From: Bradyrhizobium sp. CSS354
Lineage (GTDB): Bacteria > Pseudomonadota > Alphaproteobacteria > Rhizobiales > Xanthobacteraceae
Length of the DNA stretch: 64,000 nt
Direction of reading: 5' to 3'
NCBI RefSeq assembly: GCF_029051725.1
Contig: NZ_JAACFU010000005.1
Location: 537,113 to 601,112 of the forward strand
Shown here: positions 1 to 7,824 of the stretch, piece after piece
Numbering within the stretch: the stretch's first letter is position 1
Layout: each line of letters begins with the position of its first letter
Translations under genes and position numbers: made by a program
Notes under the pieces: model-generated
Database searches by the model: none
Told to the model about the DNA's origin: nothing
What the model saw: only the letters and a program-made list of their open reading frames with translations

Positions 1-276
1 CCGCGCGGCAGCTGCGTGGTGCAGCAGAACCAGCGCATCCGCTGGGCCAACATGCCCGAGCCCGATCCAAAACTGCTTGCGGGCAAGCTGATCTATGTCG
101 ACGAGCTGCGCTCTGGCGGCCATCCCGCCGTCCACGACCTCTTTGCGAAGGTGACGCAGGTCGCGCAATTGCAGCGCAAGCGCGGCCCGCTCGTGATCGA
201 GACCTACGGCATCGATCTGCTCGAAGGCGCCAAGGGCGACGTGCTGGACCGCTCGCCGCCGCCGGAAGCGCGCTAG
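1..276 (+). CDS. 3' end of an unidentified protein (5' truncated by window edge)
   Basis: The frame is open from the first base and closes at TAG 274-276, so only the last 91 codons are seen. A methionine-like GTG occurs at 16, but the open frame continues upstream, so I read this as a gene cut by the window edge. The visible part is soluble and mixed alpha/beta in character, with no membrane segment and no motif I recognise. It ends 26 bp before the convergent cyclase gene. Function unknown. Confidence 0.6.
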   Translation, partial: PRGSCVVQQNQRIRWANMPEPDPKLLAGKLIYVDELRSGGHPAVHDLFAKVTQVAQLQRKRGPLVIETYGIDLLEGAKGDVLDRSPPPEAR

Positions 277-302
277 CTCTTCGTCGGAACGACGGCGAAG
301 GT

Positions 303-2192
303 TCAGTCGATCATCGCGGCCTTGGTCGTGGTCTGGTTCGGCCTGTCCTGATCGCGCCAGAACCAGACGGTCACGACGCCGAAGCGGCCGCGGACCTGCG
401 TGAGCAGAGGGCCCGACAGAACGCCGTCTGGAGCGCCCTGGAAGTCGGCCGCATCCAGCAGCGTATCGCTGAGCGCGAGCTGCGCGCCGTTCTGGACGGC
501 AACTTCCATCAACCGACTCGCGACGTTGACGGTGTCGCCCGTCGCCGTGATGTGCTGGTGGCTTTCGCCGAGGCGCGAGGCGACGATCGGGCCGAAATGC
601 GCGCCGATCTTGAAGCCGAGCTGATCCCTGATCGCAGGCGGCAACGACGCGATCCAGCGTTCGACGCCGCGGTGCAGGTCGATCGCGCATTTCAGCGCGC
701 GTGCGGCGTCGTCGGGCATTGCGCCGGGCAGACCGAACAGGATCATGGCGCCGTCGCCGAGAAAGCCGCTGATCATGCCGCCGCAATCGACCGCGGTCTT
801 CTCGATCAGCGCGTGAAACGCCTTCAGAATGTCCTGGAGTTCGCCCGGATCGATCCGCTCGCTCAGCGCCGTGAAGCCGGAGAGATCGATGAAGACGACG
901 GCTGCGTCCTGCCGGACGGGTTTCGACAGGAAATTCGGATCGCGCGCAAGCCACTCCTGCACGGCCGGCGCCTGGAATTGCGCGAGCGACCGGCTCTTGG
1001 CCGCGAAATATTGCGTGCGGCGGCCTCCCGCCCACAATTGCACGCCGGCAAAGACCGCAACCGGCGGTACCGCTGCGGCGAGCGTGGTCGCGGCGTTCAG
1101 CCAGACGCCGTGGGTGAACGCGAACAGATTGAAGCCGGCCCAGGCGATCATCACCGCGGCCGCCGCGACGATGCCGAGCGCGCTGCGCCGCCAGGCGAGC
1201 AGGCCGACCAGCAGCATCGGCAACAGGATCGCGATGAGCGCGTCGGCGATGTGGACCTTGCGGTCGCGGACGATGCTGTCGCCGGCGACGAGGTGGGTGA
1301 TCGCGGTGGAGACCACTTCGACGCCGGGCATCAGGGAATCGAATGGCGTCGGGTAGAAATCACCGCCGCCGGCGACCGAGGCGCCGATTACGACGATGCG
1401 GTTCTCGATCGCGGAGCGTTTGAGCGTGCCGTCGAAGACGCTCTGCGCGCTGACCGTGCGGATGGTCCGGCGCGGGCCGTAATAGGTAATCGGCAGCGCG
1501 AAGTCGCTATCGGTGGGCACCGCGCGGTCGCCGAGCATCAGATGGTCCGGTGCGATCGTCAGCGACTTGTCGAGCGCCCGCGCCGCAACTCGCAACGGGA
1601 ATGACAGCTCGACCTTGTCGCTGGTCCGGAACAGCATCGGCACCGAGAGCGGCGAGCCCGATTGTCCGGTCGCAACGTTGACGACGCCGACCTCGGCATG
1701 ATCGGCGAACGCCCGCAAGGGCAGCAGGAAGCGCTCGGCCTGCGGCAGGGCGGCGAGGGGACCTTGGCCGCTGGTCTCCACGGTCTCACTGGCGGACGGG
1801 AAGATCGCCGCGGCGGCAAGCACCATGGGACCGGTAGCCAGCGTATTTGCCAGCGTGGCGTCGCCGATCGCAGCGCTGCGGTCGACCAGGAGCAGGTCGA
1901 TAGCGACGACCTTCGGCTTGAACTGCACGATGGTGTCGACGACGCGGGCGAGATCGGCGCGCGGCAGCGGATAGCTGCCGCCGCGCTTCACGACGGTGTC
2001 GTCGATCGCGACGATGGTGACGAGATCGGGCGGAACCTGCACGCCGCGGACCTGTGTCCGCCAATCCGTCAGCGTCGCCTCGAGGCGATCGAGAAAGCGC
2101 AGATGACCGTTGGCGTGGCCGGCATAGATGCTCGCGCCCCACAGGCCGGTGAGGACGAGTGCCACCAGGATCTGAACGCGTCGGCTACTCAT
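303..2192 (-). CDS. CHASE2-domain class III adenylate/guanylate cyclase
   Basis: About 629 residues. It has an N-terminal membrane helix (about 6-23), a periplasmic CHASE2 sensor domain (about 35-310), a cluster of membrane helices (about 315-390) and a C-terminal class III nucleotide cyclase domain (about 430-600). The two metal-binding aspartates are visible in FIDLSGF (about D436) and GFLGDGAM (about D480), and the GDTVNVASRL block is intact, so the enzyme should be active in making cAMP or cGMP. I chose ATG 2192; a TTG five codons upstream (2207) is also possible and neither has a strong ribosome site. It lies 118 bp after a FecR-domain gene on the same strand, a pairing seen in other proteobacteria, so the FecR protein may act as its periplasmic partner. 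The sensed signal is unknown. Confidence 0.9.
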   Translation of the reverse strand: MSSRRVQILVALVLTGLWGASIYAGHANGHLRFLDRLEATLTDWRTQVRGVQVPPDLVTIVAIDDTVVKRGGSYPLPRADLARVVDTIVQFKPKVVAIDLLLVDRSAAIGDATLANTLATGPMVLAAAAIFPSASETVETSGQGPLAALPQAERFLLPLRAFADHAEVGVVNVATGQSGSPLSVPMLFRTSDKVELSFPLRVAARALDKSLTIAPDHLMLGDRAVPTDSDFALPITYYGPRRTIRTVSAQSVFDGTLKRSAIENRIVVIGASVAGGGDFYPTPFDSLMPGVEVVSTAITHLVAGDSIVRDRKVHIADALIAILLPMLLVGLLAWRRSALGIVAAAAVMIAWAGFNLFAFTHGVWLNAATTLAAAVPPVAVFAGVQLWAGGRRTQYFAAKSRSLAQFQAPAVQEWLARDPNFLSKPVRQDAAVVFIDLSGFTALSERIDPGELQDILKAFHALIEKTAVDCGGMISGFLGDGAMILFGLPGAMPDDAARALKCAIDLHRGVERWIASLPPAIRDQLGFKIGAHFGPIVASRLGESHQHITATGDTVNVASRLMEVAVQNGAQLALSDTLLDAADFQGAPDGVLSGPLLTQVRGRFGVVTVWFWRDQDRPNQTTTKAAMID

Positions 2193-2275
2193 GTGGTCGT
2201 GTTGCAATTTTTTCTATCGTCCAAATGCTGTTCGCCGAGCCCAGGTGACCCGAACTCATCGGCCTGTTCTTATGA

Positions 2276-2317
2276 CCTAGTCTTATTGGCCAAGTCTTAT
2301 TGGCCGAGTCTTATTGA
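2276..2317. repeat. Three tandem copies of a 14-bp unit spanning the FecR stop codon
   Basis: Units at 2276-2289, 2290-2303 and 2304-2317 share the core AGTCTTATTG, with a degenerate fourth copy just before (2263-2275). On the minus strand each full unit carries TAA (2311-2313, 2297-2299, 2283-2285). Because 14 is not a multiple of three, these stops fall in all three frames. The first is the real stop of the FecR gene. Confidence 0.85.
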
Positions 2318-2832
2318 CCGAGCCTTGCCATCAGCGCGTCGACGCGCGGCTGGCCCCATGTCTTGACGGTCAACGGGCCTGTCGCTTCCACATCGACCCC
2401 TTGGCCGGGGCCTAAAACGACGCCGCGCCCACGGCTCCTGCGGCTCACGCCGACACGGCCGTCGGCGACGAAGACCGAGGTCTTGGCCTCTGCGACGTCG
2501 ACCGCCCATTTCGTGCCGCGCACCGCGGCGATCGCTTGCGGCGTCAGCACCTTGAAGGGATTGCCGCCGGGCTTTTTGCGCACCTCGACCAGCAGCGCTT
2601 TGCTGCTCAACTCCACGGAGTCTATATGTCCGTCGCGGTTGGCGTCCTTAAGTTCAAATCTGGCACCGCTTTCGGCAACGATCGTGATGCCGTTGTCGCA
2701 GCGCCAGGTCTGCGTACCGGTAGCGGATGGCGATGCTGCGCAGCCCGCATTGGCAGGCTGCGCGGCCGCGTATCCCATCGCCAAAGACGACCACAGCAGA
2801 ACGAAAAACCCCGCGTGTGCGATCCCTCTCAT
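2311..2832 (-). CDS. Secreted FecR-domain protein
   Basis: 173 residues, exported by an N-terminal signal peptide ending near AAQPANA. The mature part contains a FecR-like beta-rich segment (AVRGTKWAVDV followed by VFVADGRVGVSRR and LGPGQGVDV). This fold is found in periplasmic anti-sigma/sensor proteins and in FecR proteins paired with CHASE2 cyclases. There is no cytoplasmic anti-sigma part, so it is probably a periplasmic ligand or partner of the cyclase encoded next in the same direction. ATG 2832 is preceded by a good GGAGG site; the earlier in-frame GTG at 2859 is less likely. A segment resembling an EF-hand-like loop (DANRDGHIDSVE) sits before the FecR core and could bind calcium; this is inference. 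Confidence 0.82.
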   Translation of the reverse strand: MRGIAHAGFFVLLWSSLAMGYAAAQPANAGCAASPSATGTQTWRCDNGITIVAESGARFELKDANRDGHIDSVELSSKALLVEVRKKPGGNPFKVLTPQAIAAVRGTKWAVDVAEAKTSVFVADGRVGVSRRSRGRGVVLGPGQGVDVEATGPLTVKTWGQPRVDALMARLGQ

Positions 2833-3393
2833 GCCAGCCTCCGTTTGCGTGCCAGGCACAGTTCAAGGCGATGTTGATACGGTACCGTATCACACGCAGA
2901 GGCTGCTGAAAAGTGCCGAGATCGCAGCTATTTTCTCGGCACGAGCTTTTCCAGGCTGGCGTGATCAACTTTCGGTCAGGGCGACGTGCCGTGCGAGGGC
3001 CGCGTGCGATGTTTGAGTGGCGTGCCCCGAGAGATGGAAGCGGGCTACTGCACACCAGCCTCGCGCAATGATTCCCCGTTAACGTCCGGGTATTGAAGAC
3101 CACGAAAACGACTTGGTTGGTGCGTTTAGAGAGGCGGCCAAAGACGTTCGCCGACCGAACCGATCCCGCCGAGAATTATAGTTAACAGACGCCCTTAAGT
3201 CCGTAGTTCTGCGGGCTTTTTTCTCAAAATGGGACGACCCGAACGGGTTGCCGCACATCCGCCCGAACTTAATCCGCATTTAACTAAAAGTGGCCTTAAT
3301 GACGCTCCGACCCTCTGCGAGATGCTGTTCCCGGATCGTGACCAGCGGCGCTTCGAAGGGGGACTGAGTGACACCGTTCTGGACGCAAGGCGA
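2833..3393. other. Non-coding region upstream of the FecR gene and the DUF2778 gene
   Basis: About 560 bp separates the divergent starts at 2832 and 3394, with no credible gene on either strand. It holds an 18-bp perfect palindrome (2875-2892) and, 20 bp further upstream of FecR, a 9-bp inverted repeat GTGCCGAGA/TCTCGGCAC (2913-2921 and 2934-2942). The rest shows nothing I can identify and presumably contains promoters for both genes. Confidence 0.6.
2875..2892. promoter_or_regulatory. 18-bp perfect palindrome, probable operator
   Basis: TGATACGGTACCGTATCA reads the same on both strands. It lies 43 bp upstream of the FecR start, where a repressor site would be expected. The size and perfect symmetry suit a dimeric helix-turn-helix regulator such as a TetR-type protein; no regulator gene lies next to it. 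Confidence 0.55.
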
Positions 3394-4554
3394 ATGAGTA
3401 CGAGTATCGCTGCGCAAGGCATCGCGGCACGAAGGTCCAAAGGATTCTCGAGCACTTCTTATCGGAAGCCTTCCCGGAAAATGACCATCCAAAACGTGCT
3501 TGGCGCCGCCGTGATCGGCTGCGTCGTGCTTGGCGCCGGCTGGACCATCTACAGCAACATCTTTGCCGCCAGTGTCTATCCGACCGTCGGCAGCCGCGGC
3601 TACGACGAGCCCGTGATCAAGCGCGCGCCCAGGGTCGCGCTGCGCGAGGCCGGTGAGGCCGTCAAGGAAGCCTTTGCGCTCTTGCCCGACCGCTTGCAGG
3701 TGGTAGCGCCGATCTCCCGCGAGATGTTCAACGATCGCTTTGCCGCGGCTGCGACCCAAGGCGTGACATCGAATGCGGCGAGCGCCGCACCCGCAACCAG
3801 GGTCGCCGAAGCCAAGGACGCGCCGAAGCCGAGCGTGATCGCAAGGGTCGCGGAAGTCCTGAAGCCGGGCCCGGCCAAGGTCGCTGACGCCGCGAAGTCC
3901 AAGCGCGGCGCTGACGCGTCGGTGCAGCTTGCCTCGGCAGATCCGGCCGAGATCGTGCCGGCGCCTGAGGCGAAGCCAAAATCGATTGCCGATCGCGCCA
4001 AGGCTGCGGTGATGTCGATCACCGGACCGCGGCAGTCGATGGTGGACAAACTCTGGGGCAAGCGCGAGCCGTCCGGCGGGCTGCTCGCCTATGCCTCGGC
4101 CGACGCCAGCGTGACCGCGTCCATCGCGCCGAGGGAGCAGAACCCCATGCTCGGCGGTTCGGCACCCTATGAACGCGATACCGCGGTCTACGACATCTCC
4201 GCCAAGACGGTTTACTTGCCCGACGGCGCCAAGCTCGAGGCGCATTCCGGCCTCGGCTCCAACCTCGACGACCCCCGCTCCTCGCGCGTCCGCATGCGCG
4301 GCGTGACGCCGCCGCACATCTACACGCTGAAGCCGCGCGAGGCGCTGTTTCACGGCGTGCCCGCGCTGCGCCTGACCCCGATTGGCGGCGAGAGCGCGAT
4401 CTACGGCCGCGACGGCCTGCTCGCGCACACCTTCATGCTCGGGCCGAATGGCGATTCCAACGGCTGCGTATCGTTCAAGGATTATTACGCGTTCCTCGAC
4501 GCCTACCGTAACAAGGGCATCCGCAAGCTCGCGGTGCTGGCGCGGGTGGACTAG
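3394..4554 (+). CDS. DUF2778 (Tlde1-like L,D-transpeptidase fold) membrane-anchored protein
   Basis: 386 residues from ATG 3394, which has an AAGG site just upstream; ATG 3481 is an alternative that keeps the membrane helix. Layout: short basic cytoplasmic tail, one membrane helix (about 33-53), a long Ala/Lys/Pro-rich low-complexity stalk, then a C-terminal DUF2778 domain of about 120 residues. The domain carries the GDSNGCVSF motif with the catalytic-type cysteine and a preceding HTFMLGP histidine, the pair used by L,D-transpeptidase-like enzymes acting on peptidoglycan. Tlde1 effectors of type VI secretion share this domain, but here no secretion genes are nearby and the protein is anchored, so a role in the cell's own wall is more likely. 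A strong terminator follows. Confidence 0.8.
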   Translation: MSTSIAAQGIAARRSKGFSSTSYRKPSRKMTIQNVLGAAVIGCVVLGAGWTIYSNIFAASVYPTVGSRGYDEPVIKRAPRVALREAGEAVKEAFALLPDRLQVVAPISREMFNDRFAAAATQGVTSNAASAAPATRVAEAKDAPKPSVIARVAEVLKPGPAKVADAAKSKRGADASVQLASADPAEIVPAPEAKPKSIADRAKAAVMSITGPRQSMVDKLWGKREPSGGLLAYASADASVTASIAPREQNPMLGGSAPYERDTAVYDISAKTVYLPDGAKLEAHSGLGSNLDDPRSSRVRMRGVTPPHIYTLKPREALFHGVPALRLTPIGGESAIYGRDGLLAHTFMLGPNGDSNGCVSFKDYYAFLDAYRNKGIRKLAVLARVD

Positions 4555-4577
4555 GCCCAGTCAATTCGAGTTCACGC

Positions 4578-4606
4578 AAAAGGGCCGCTTGCAGCGGCCC
4601 TTTTTT
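4578..4606. terminator. Bidirectional rho-independent terminator
   Basis: Stem AAAAGGGCCGC (4578-4588) and GCGGCCCTTTT (4594-4604), five-base loop, then a run of T to 4606. On the minus strand the same stem also ends in TTTT. It separates the convergent DUF2778 and SDR genes. Confidence 0.9.
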
Positions 4607-4627
4607 GTTCCGCTGTGCGGGTGCGTT

Positions 4628-5452
4628 TCAGCCCGGCCAGCACTGTCCGCCGCCGTCGATCCTCAGTACCTGGCCCGAGACGAAGGCGCCCATGGGACCG
4701 GCGAAGAACTCGACAACGCGCGCGACCTCGTCGACGGTTGCGATGCGGTCGAGCGTGCCGGTCTCGACCATTCGGTCGGTGTCCACCGCGCGTGTCCCGA
4801 GGAAGCGGCCGGTTCGGGTATCTCCGGGCGCGATGCAGTTGACGGCGATGTCGTAGGGACGGAGCTGGTCGGCCAGGCATCGCGTGTAATGGGTCACGCC
4901 GGCCTTCGACACCGCATAGATCGAGCCCTGGGTACGCCCCTTGAAAGCCGCGACCGAGCCAAGCGTGACGATGCGGCCGCGTCGGCGCTCCATCATGCCG
5001 CGCGCGACCGCCTGGCATGTCAGGATGGTGCTGAGCAGGTTGCGCTCCAGCACCGCGCGCACATCGGCCTCCTTGATGTTCACTGCATCGTTCGGATCGG
5101 GCTTGCCGCCGCCGGCCGCGATATCGCCGCCGGCATTATGCACGAGAATGTCGATCGGCCCGAGTGCCGCCTCGCTCTCCGCGATGACGCGCGCGATGTC
5201 CTCGCCCTTGGTGAGATCGCCGAGCACGCGCTGGCTGCGAACGCTGAATTCCCGGCCGATCTCAGCCGCGACCGCGGTGAGGGTGGTGCCCTCGCCATAC
5301 TCGGCCGGCCCGTTCTCGCGCATGCCGTGGATGGCGACGTCAGCGCCGAGTGCGGCAAGCTTCTCTGCAAACGCGCGGCCGAGCCCGCGCCCCGCGCCGG
5401 TCACCAGCGCAACTTTGCCTGCCAGAATCTTGGTGGTGTCATGCGATGTCAT
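4628..5452 (-). CDS. Short-chain dehydrogenase/reductase (3-oxoacyl-ACP reductase-like)
   Basis: 274 residues, classical SDR. It has the nucleotide motif TGAGRGLG near the N-terminus, NAGG, a serine in the LGSVAAF segment, the YAVSKAG catalytic Tyr/Lys pair, and a C-terminal substrate loop ending in DGGGQCWPG. It would oxidise or reduce a hydroxyl/keto group using NAD(P). ATG 5452 follows an AGGAA site and lies 22 bp after the stop of the RpiR regulator, so the two are one transcription unit. It shares a divergent control region with an ABC importer and aldehyde dehydrogenase, suggesting it handles the imported compound. Substrate unknown. Confidence 0.88.
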   Translation of the reverse strand: MTSHDTTKILAGKVALVTGAGRGLGRAFAEKLAALGADVAIHGMRENGPAEYGEGTTLTAVAAEIGREFSVRSQRVLGDLTKGEDIARVIAESEAALGPIDILVHNAGGDIAAGGGKPDPNDAVNIKEADVRAVLERNLLSTILTCQAVARGMMERRRGRIVTLGSVAAFKGRTQGSIYAVSKAGVTHYTRCLADQLRPYDIAVNCIAPGDTRTGRFLGTRAVDTDRMVETGTLDRIATVDEVARVVEFFAGPMGAFVSGQVLRIDGGGQCWPG

Positions 5453-5474
5453 GATCTTGTTCCTGTTGAGACTA

Positions 5475-6308
5475 TCAGTCTGCTGCGAGATCGAGGCCGA
5501 TCGCCAACGCCTGCACGAGGCACATCGGTGCGACAAGTGTGCGCAGCGCGGGCTCAGGCATGTCCTGGATCTCGAACACGACGCTCGCACCCTCGACGAT
5601 CGGGCTCAACAGGCTGTCGGTGATGGAGATCGTAGGTACGCCACGCGCGACGAGTTCAGGAAACAGCCGCGCCGTATCCGGATAGTAGTTTCGGAAGCTG
5701 ATCGCGACCAGCGCGTCGTCTGATGTCGCCGCGTGCGACTGCTCGTGAATGCTGCCGCCAAGACCGTCGAGCAGGACGACGCGCCGTCCGAGCTTGCGCA
5801 GCACGTAGGCGAGGTGGATCGCAACCGGAAACGAGCCGCCGAGGCCGAGCAGATAGATGTCACGTGCCTTGGCGAGGATCGCGGTCGCGGCGTCGAGTTC
5901 GCGCGCATGAACGGATTGGCTGAGCGTGACCAGCGCCGATTGGGCTTCCGAGACGAAGCGCGACAATACCGCGGCCGGCTGGCGGCCGAGCACTGACTTC
6001 TCCTGGCTCTTCATGCGGGCGAGGCGCGACTTGTAGCTTGGCGCGACGCCGGCAACGAGACGGGAGCGGAACACCTGCTGCATCTCGGTGAAGCCGCCGA
6101 ACCCGAGCGCATGGGCGAAGCGAACGATCGCCGACGGCGGCACCCCTGAGCGCTGCGCCACCTCCGCCACGGTGCCGAGTGCGACATCGGTCGGGTGATC
6201 GAGCACGAACTCCGCGATCTGCTGCAGCCGGCCGGACAGTGCCCGGTGCCGCTGCGCAATCGCGCCGCGTAGCTCGTCATAACTCATGGCGCCAGCCGTC
6301 TTGTTCAT
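5475..6308 (-). CDS. MurR/RpiR-family transcriptional regulator
   Basis: 277 residues. The N-terminal RpiR helix-turn-helix domain (VAEVAQRSGVPPSAIVRFAHALG) is followed by a SIS domain (about 130-260, LLGLGGSFPVAIHLAYVLRKLG), which in this family binds phosphosugars or related small acids. ATG 6308 was chosen because it precedes the conserved N-terminal helix and follows GGAG; ATG 6287 is possible. It is transcribed away from the solute-binding protein gene across 136 bp that contain a repeated AT-rich motif, so it most likely controls both directions. The SIS domain suggests a sugar-like or phosphorylated effector, in contrast to the amide/amino-acid type transporter. Confidence 0.9.
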   Translation of the reverse strand: MNKTAGAMSYDELRGAIAQRHRALSGRLQQIAEFVLDHPTDVALGTVAEVAQRSGVPPSAIVRFAHALGFGGFTEMQQVFRSRLVAGVAPSYKSRLARMKSQEKSVLGRQPAAVLSRFVSEAQSALVTLSQSVHARELDAATAILAKARDIYLLGLGGSFPVAIHLAYVLRKLGRRVVLLDGLGGSIHEQSHAATSDDALVAISFRNYYPDTARLFPELVARGVPTISITDSLLSPIVEGASVVFEIQDMPEPALRTLVAPMCLVQALAIGLDLAAD

Positions 6309-6363
6309 CGAGTCGGATCTCCGGATGGGTCGCCTCTTTAACGGCATTTCACAGGTTGGATCA

Positions 6364-6402
6364 AATATTCTACTTTACATAACAGATGGAATGAATATTC
6401 TA
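6364..6402. promoter_or_regulatory. Direct repeat AATATTCTA, candidate RpiR operator
   Basis: AATATTCTA occurs at 6364-6372 and again at 6394-6402, spaced exactly 30 bp (about three helical turns). The second copy extends to the palindrome GAATATTC. The region is strikingly AT-rich and lies between the divergent RpiR and solute-binding-protein genes. Confidence 0.5.
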
Positions 6403-6444
6403 ATCTCACAAAAAAGCAAAAGACTTCGAAAACGGGAGGACACG

Positions 6445-7737
6445 ATGAGAGGGCGTCAGATCTCACGGCGAAGCGTTCTGAAGGGCAGCTTGATGGCGAG
6501 TGTCATCGGCGGGACCGGTAGCTTCTTTGGGCCGTGGCAGCAGAATCATGCGTGGGCGCAAGGCGCGAAACCGATCAAGCTCGGCCTGACTTGCGATGCC
6601 AGCGGTCAATACGGCAACAGCGGCCAGGATGATTTCCGCGGCATCAAGATGGCAATCGACGAGATCAACGCCAAAGGTGGCGTACTCGGGCGCCAGGTCA
6701 CTTTCATCACCGCGGACACCGAGACGACGCCAGCCACCGGCAGCCGCGTCGCCGAACGCTTCATCACCCGCGAGGACTGCACCATCCTGATCGGCGCGCT
6801 GCATTCGGGCGTCGCCAACGCCATCACGCAGGTCGCCAGCAAATACGGTGTGATCTACATGAACACCAATTCCTCCGCGCCGAGCGAAGCCGGGGAGAAC
6901 TGCTCACGCGTGAAATTCGTCTGGGACGGCAACGGCACCAATTTTTCCAAGGCGTCCGTCAAGAACGCGGTGGACTCCATCGGCAAGAACTGGATGCTGC
7001 TCACCAACGATTATGTCTGGGGTCACACGACGTCCGCCGCGACCAGGACTCAGGTCGAGAGCGCCGGCGGCAAGATCATCGACAATCTGCTGGTGCCGCA
7101 GAACACCCGCGACTTCACCGCCTATCTCCTTAAGATCCAACAAGCAAAACCCGATGTGGTGGCGACCGCGGTCGGCGGCGACGATATCAAGGCATTGCGC
7201 GAGCAGGTGGCGCAGCTCAAGCTCGACGGCAAGCCGGCCTGGATCAACAACCAGCAGGACTGGCCCGATGTGTGGGGCGCGCCCGACAGCCTGTTCGGCG
7301 TGTTCGGCACCACCTGGTATCACAAGCTGCCGCTGCCCGGCGTCGCCGAATTCGTCAAGAAGTGGCAGGCCGCCAACAAGGACGGCCCGATCCCGGTGCC
7401 GGGCAACGTCTCCTACAACGGCTACATGTCCACGCGCGAACTGCTCCGTGCGATCGAGCGGGCAGGGTCGACCAACAACGTCAAGATCATCAAGGAGCTC
7501 GAGAACCTGAAGGTCTCGGCGACCGATCGCATGCAACATTTCGACGCCTACATGGATCCGATGACGCACCAGATGCAGCAGACGATCTATCTGGCCCGGC
7601 GCAACGCCAAGCCGGCCGACAACACCGATCTGTTCGAGATCATCAGCTGGACGGAGCCGAAATCCGCCGCCGACGATGCGGCCCCCGGCAAGTGCAAGCT
7701 CACGCCCTACGAGCAGGTGCCGACCGTCGACTCCTAG
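6445..7737 (+). CDS. HAAT-family ABC transporter substrate-binding protein (Tat-exported)
   Basis: 430 residues from ATG 6445, preceded by GGGAGGA. The N-terminus carries a twin-arginine-type signal (SRRSVLKG) and a hydrophobic stretch ending near AWAQG, so it should be exported folded through Tat. The mature protein has the Peripla_BP_6 fold typical of branched-chain amino acid, urea and short-chain amide receptors (IKLGLTCDASGQYGNSGQDD, EINAKGGVLGRQV, MNTNSSAP). It is the first gene of a five-gene importer operon ending in an aldehyde dehydrogenase. The ligand cannot be read from sequence; the neighbours suggest a compound degraded through an alcohol or aldehyde. Confidence 0.9.
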   Translation: MRGRQISRRSVLKGSLMASVIGGTGSFFGPWQQNHAWAQGAKPIKLGLTCDASGQYGNSGQDDFRGIKMAIDEINAKGGVLGRQVTFITADTETTPATGSRVAERFITREDCTILIGALHSGVANAITQVASKYGVIYMNTNSSAPSEAGENCSRVKFVWDGNGTNFSKASVKNAVDSIGKNWMLLTNDYVWGHTTSAATRTQVESAGGKIIDNLLVPQNTRDFTAYLLKIQQAKPDVVATAVGGDDIKALREQVAQLKLDGKPAWINNQQDWPDVWGAPDSLFGVFGTTWYHKLPLPGVAEFVKKWQAANKDGPIPVPGNVSYNGYMSTRELLRAIERAGSTNNVKIIKELENLKVSATDRMQHFDAYMDPMTHQMQQTIYLARRNAKPADNTDLFEIISWTEPKSAADDAAPGKCKLTPYEQVPTVDS

Positions 7738-7824
7738 AGACGGTGCGTCACATCGCGTACCGAGCGGCGCGCATCTCGCGCGCCGCGCGCCCGGACCATC
7801 GGCGTTCCGGGTGACACACGCCAG

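Noticed and set aside
3394..4554. Type VI secretion effector (Tlde1)
   Set aside because: The domain fits, but there is an N-terminal membrane anchor, and no immunity or secretion genes are adjacent.
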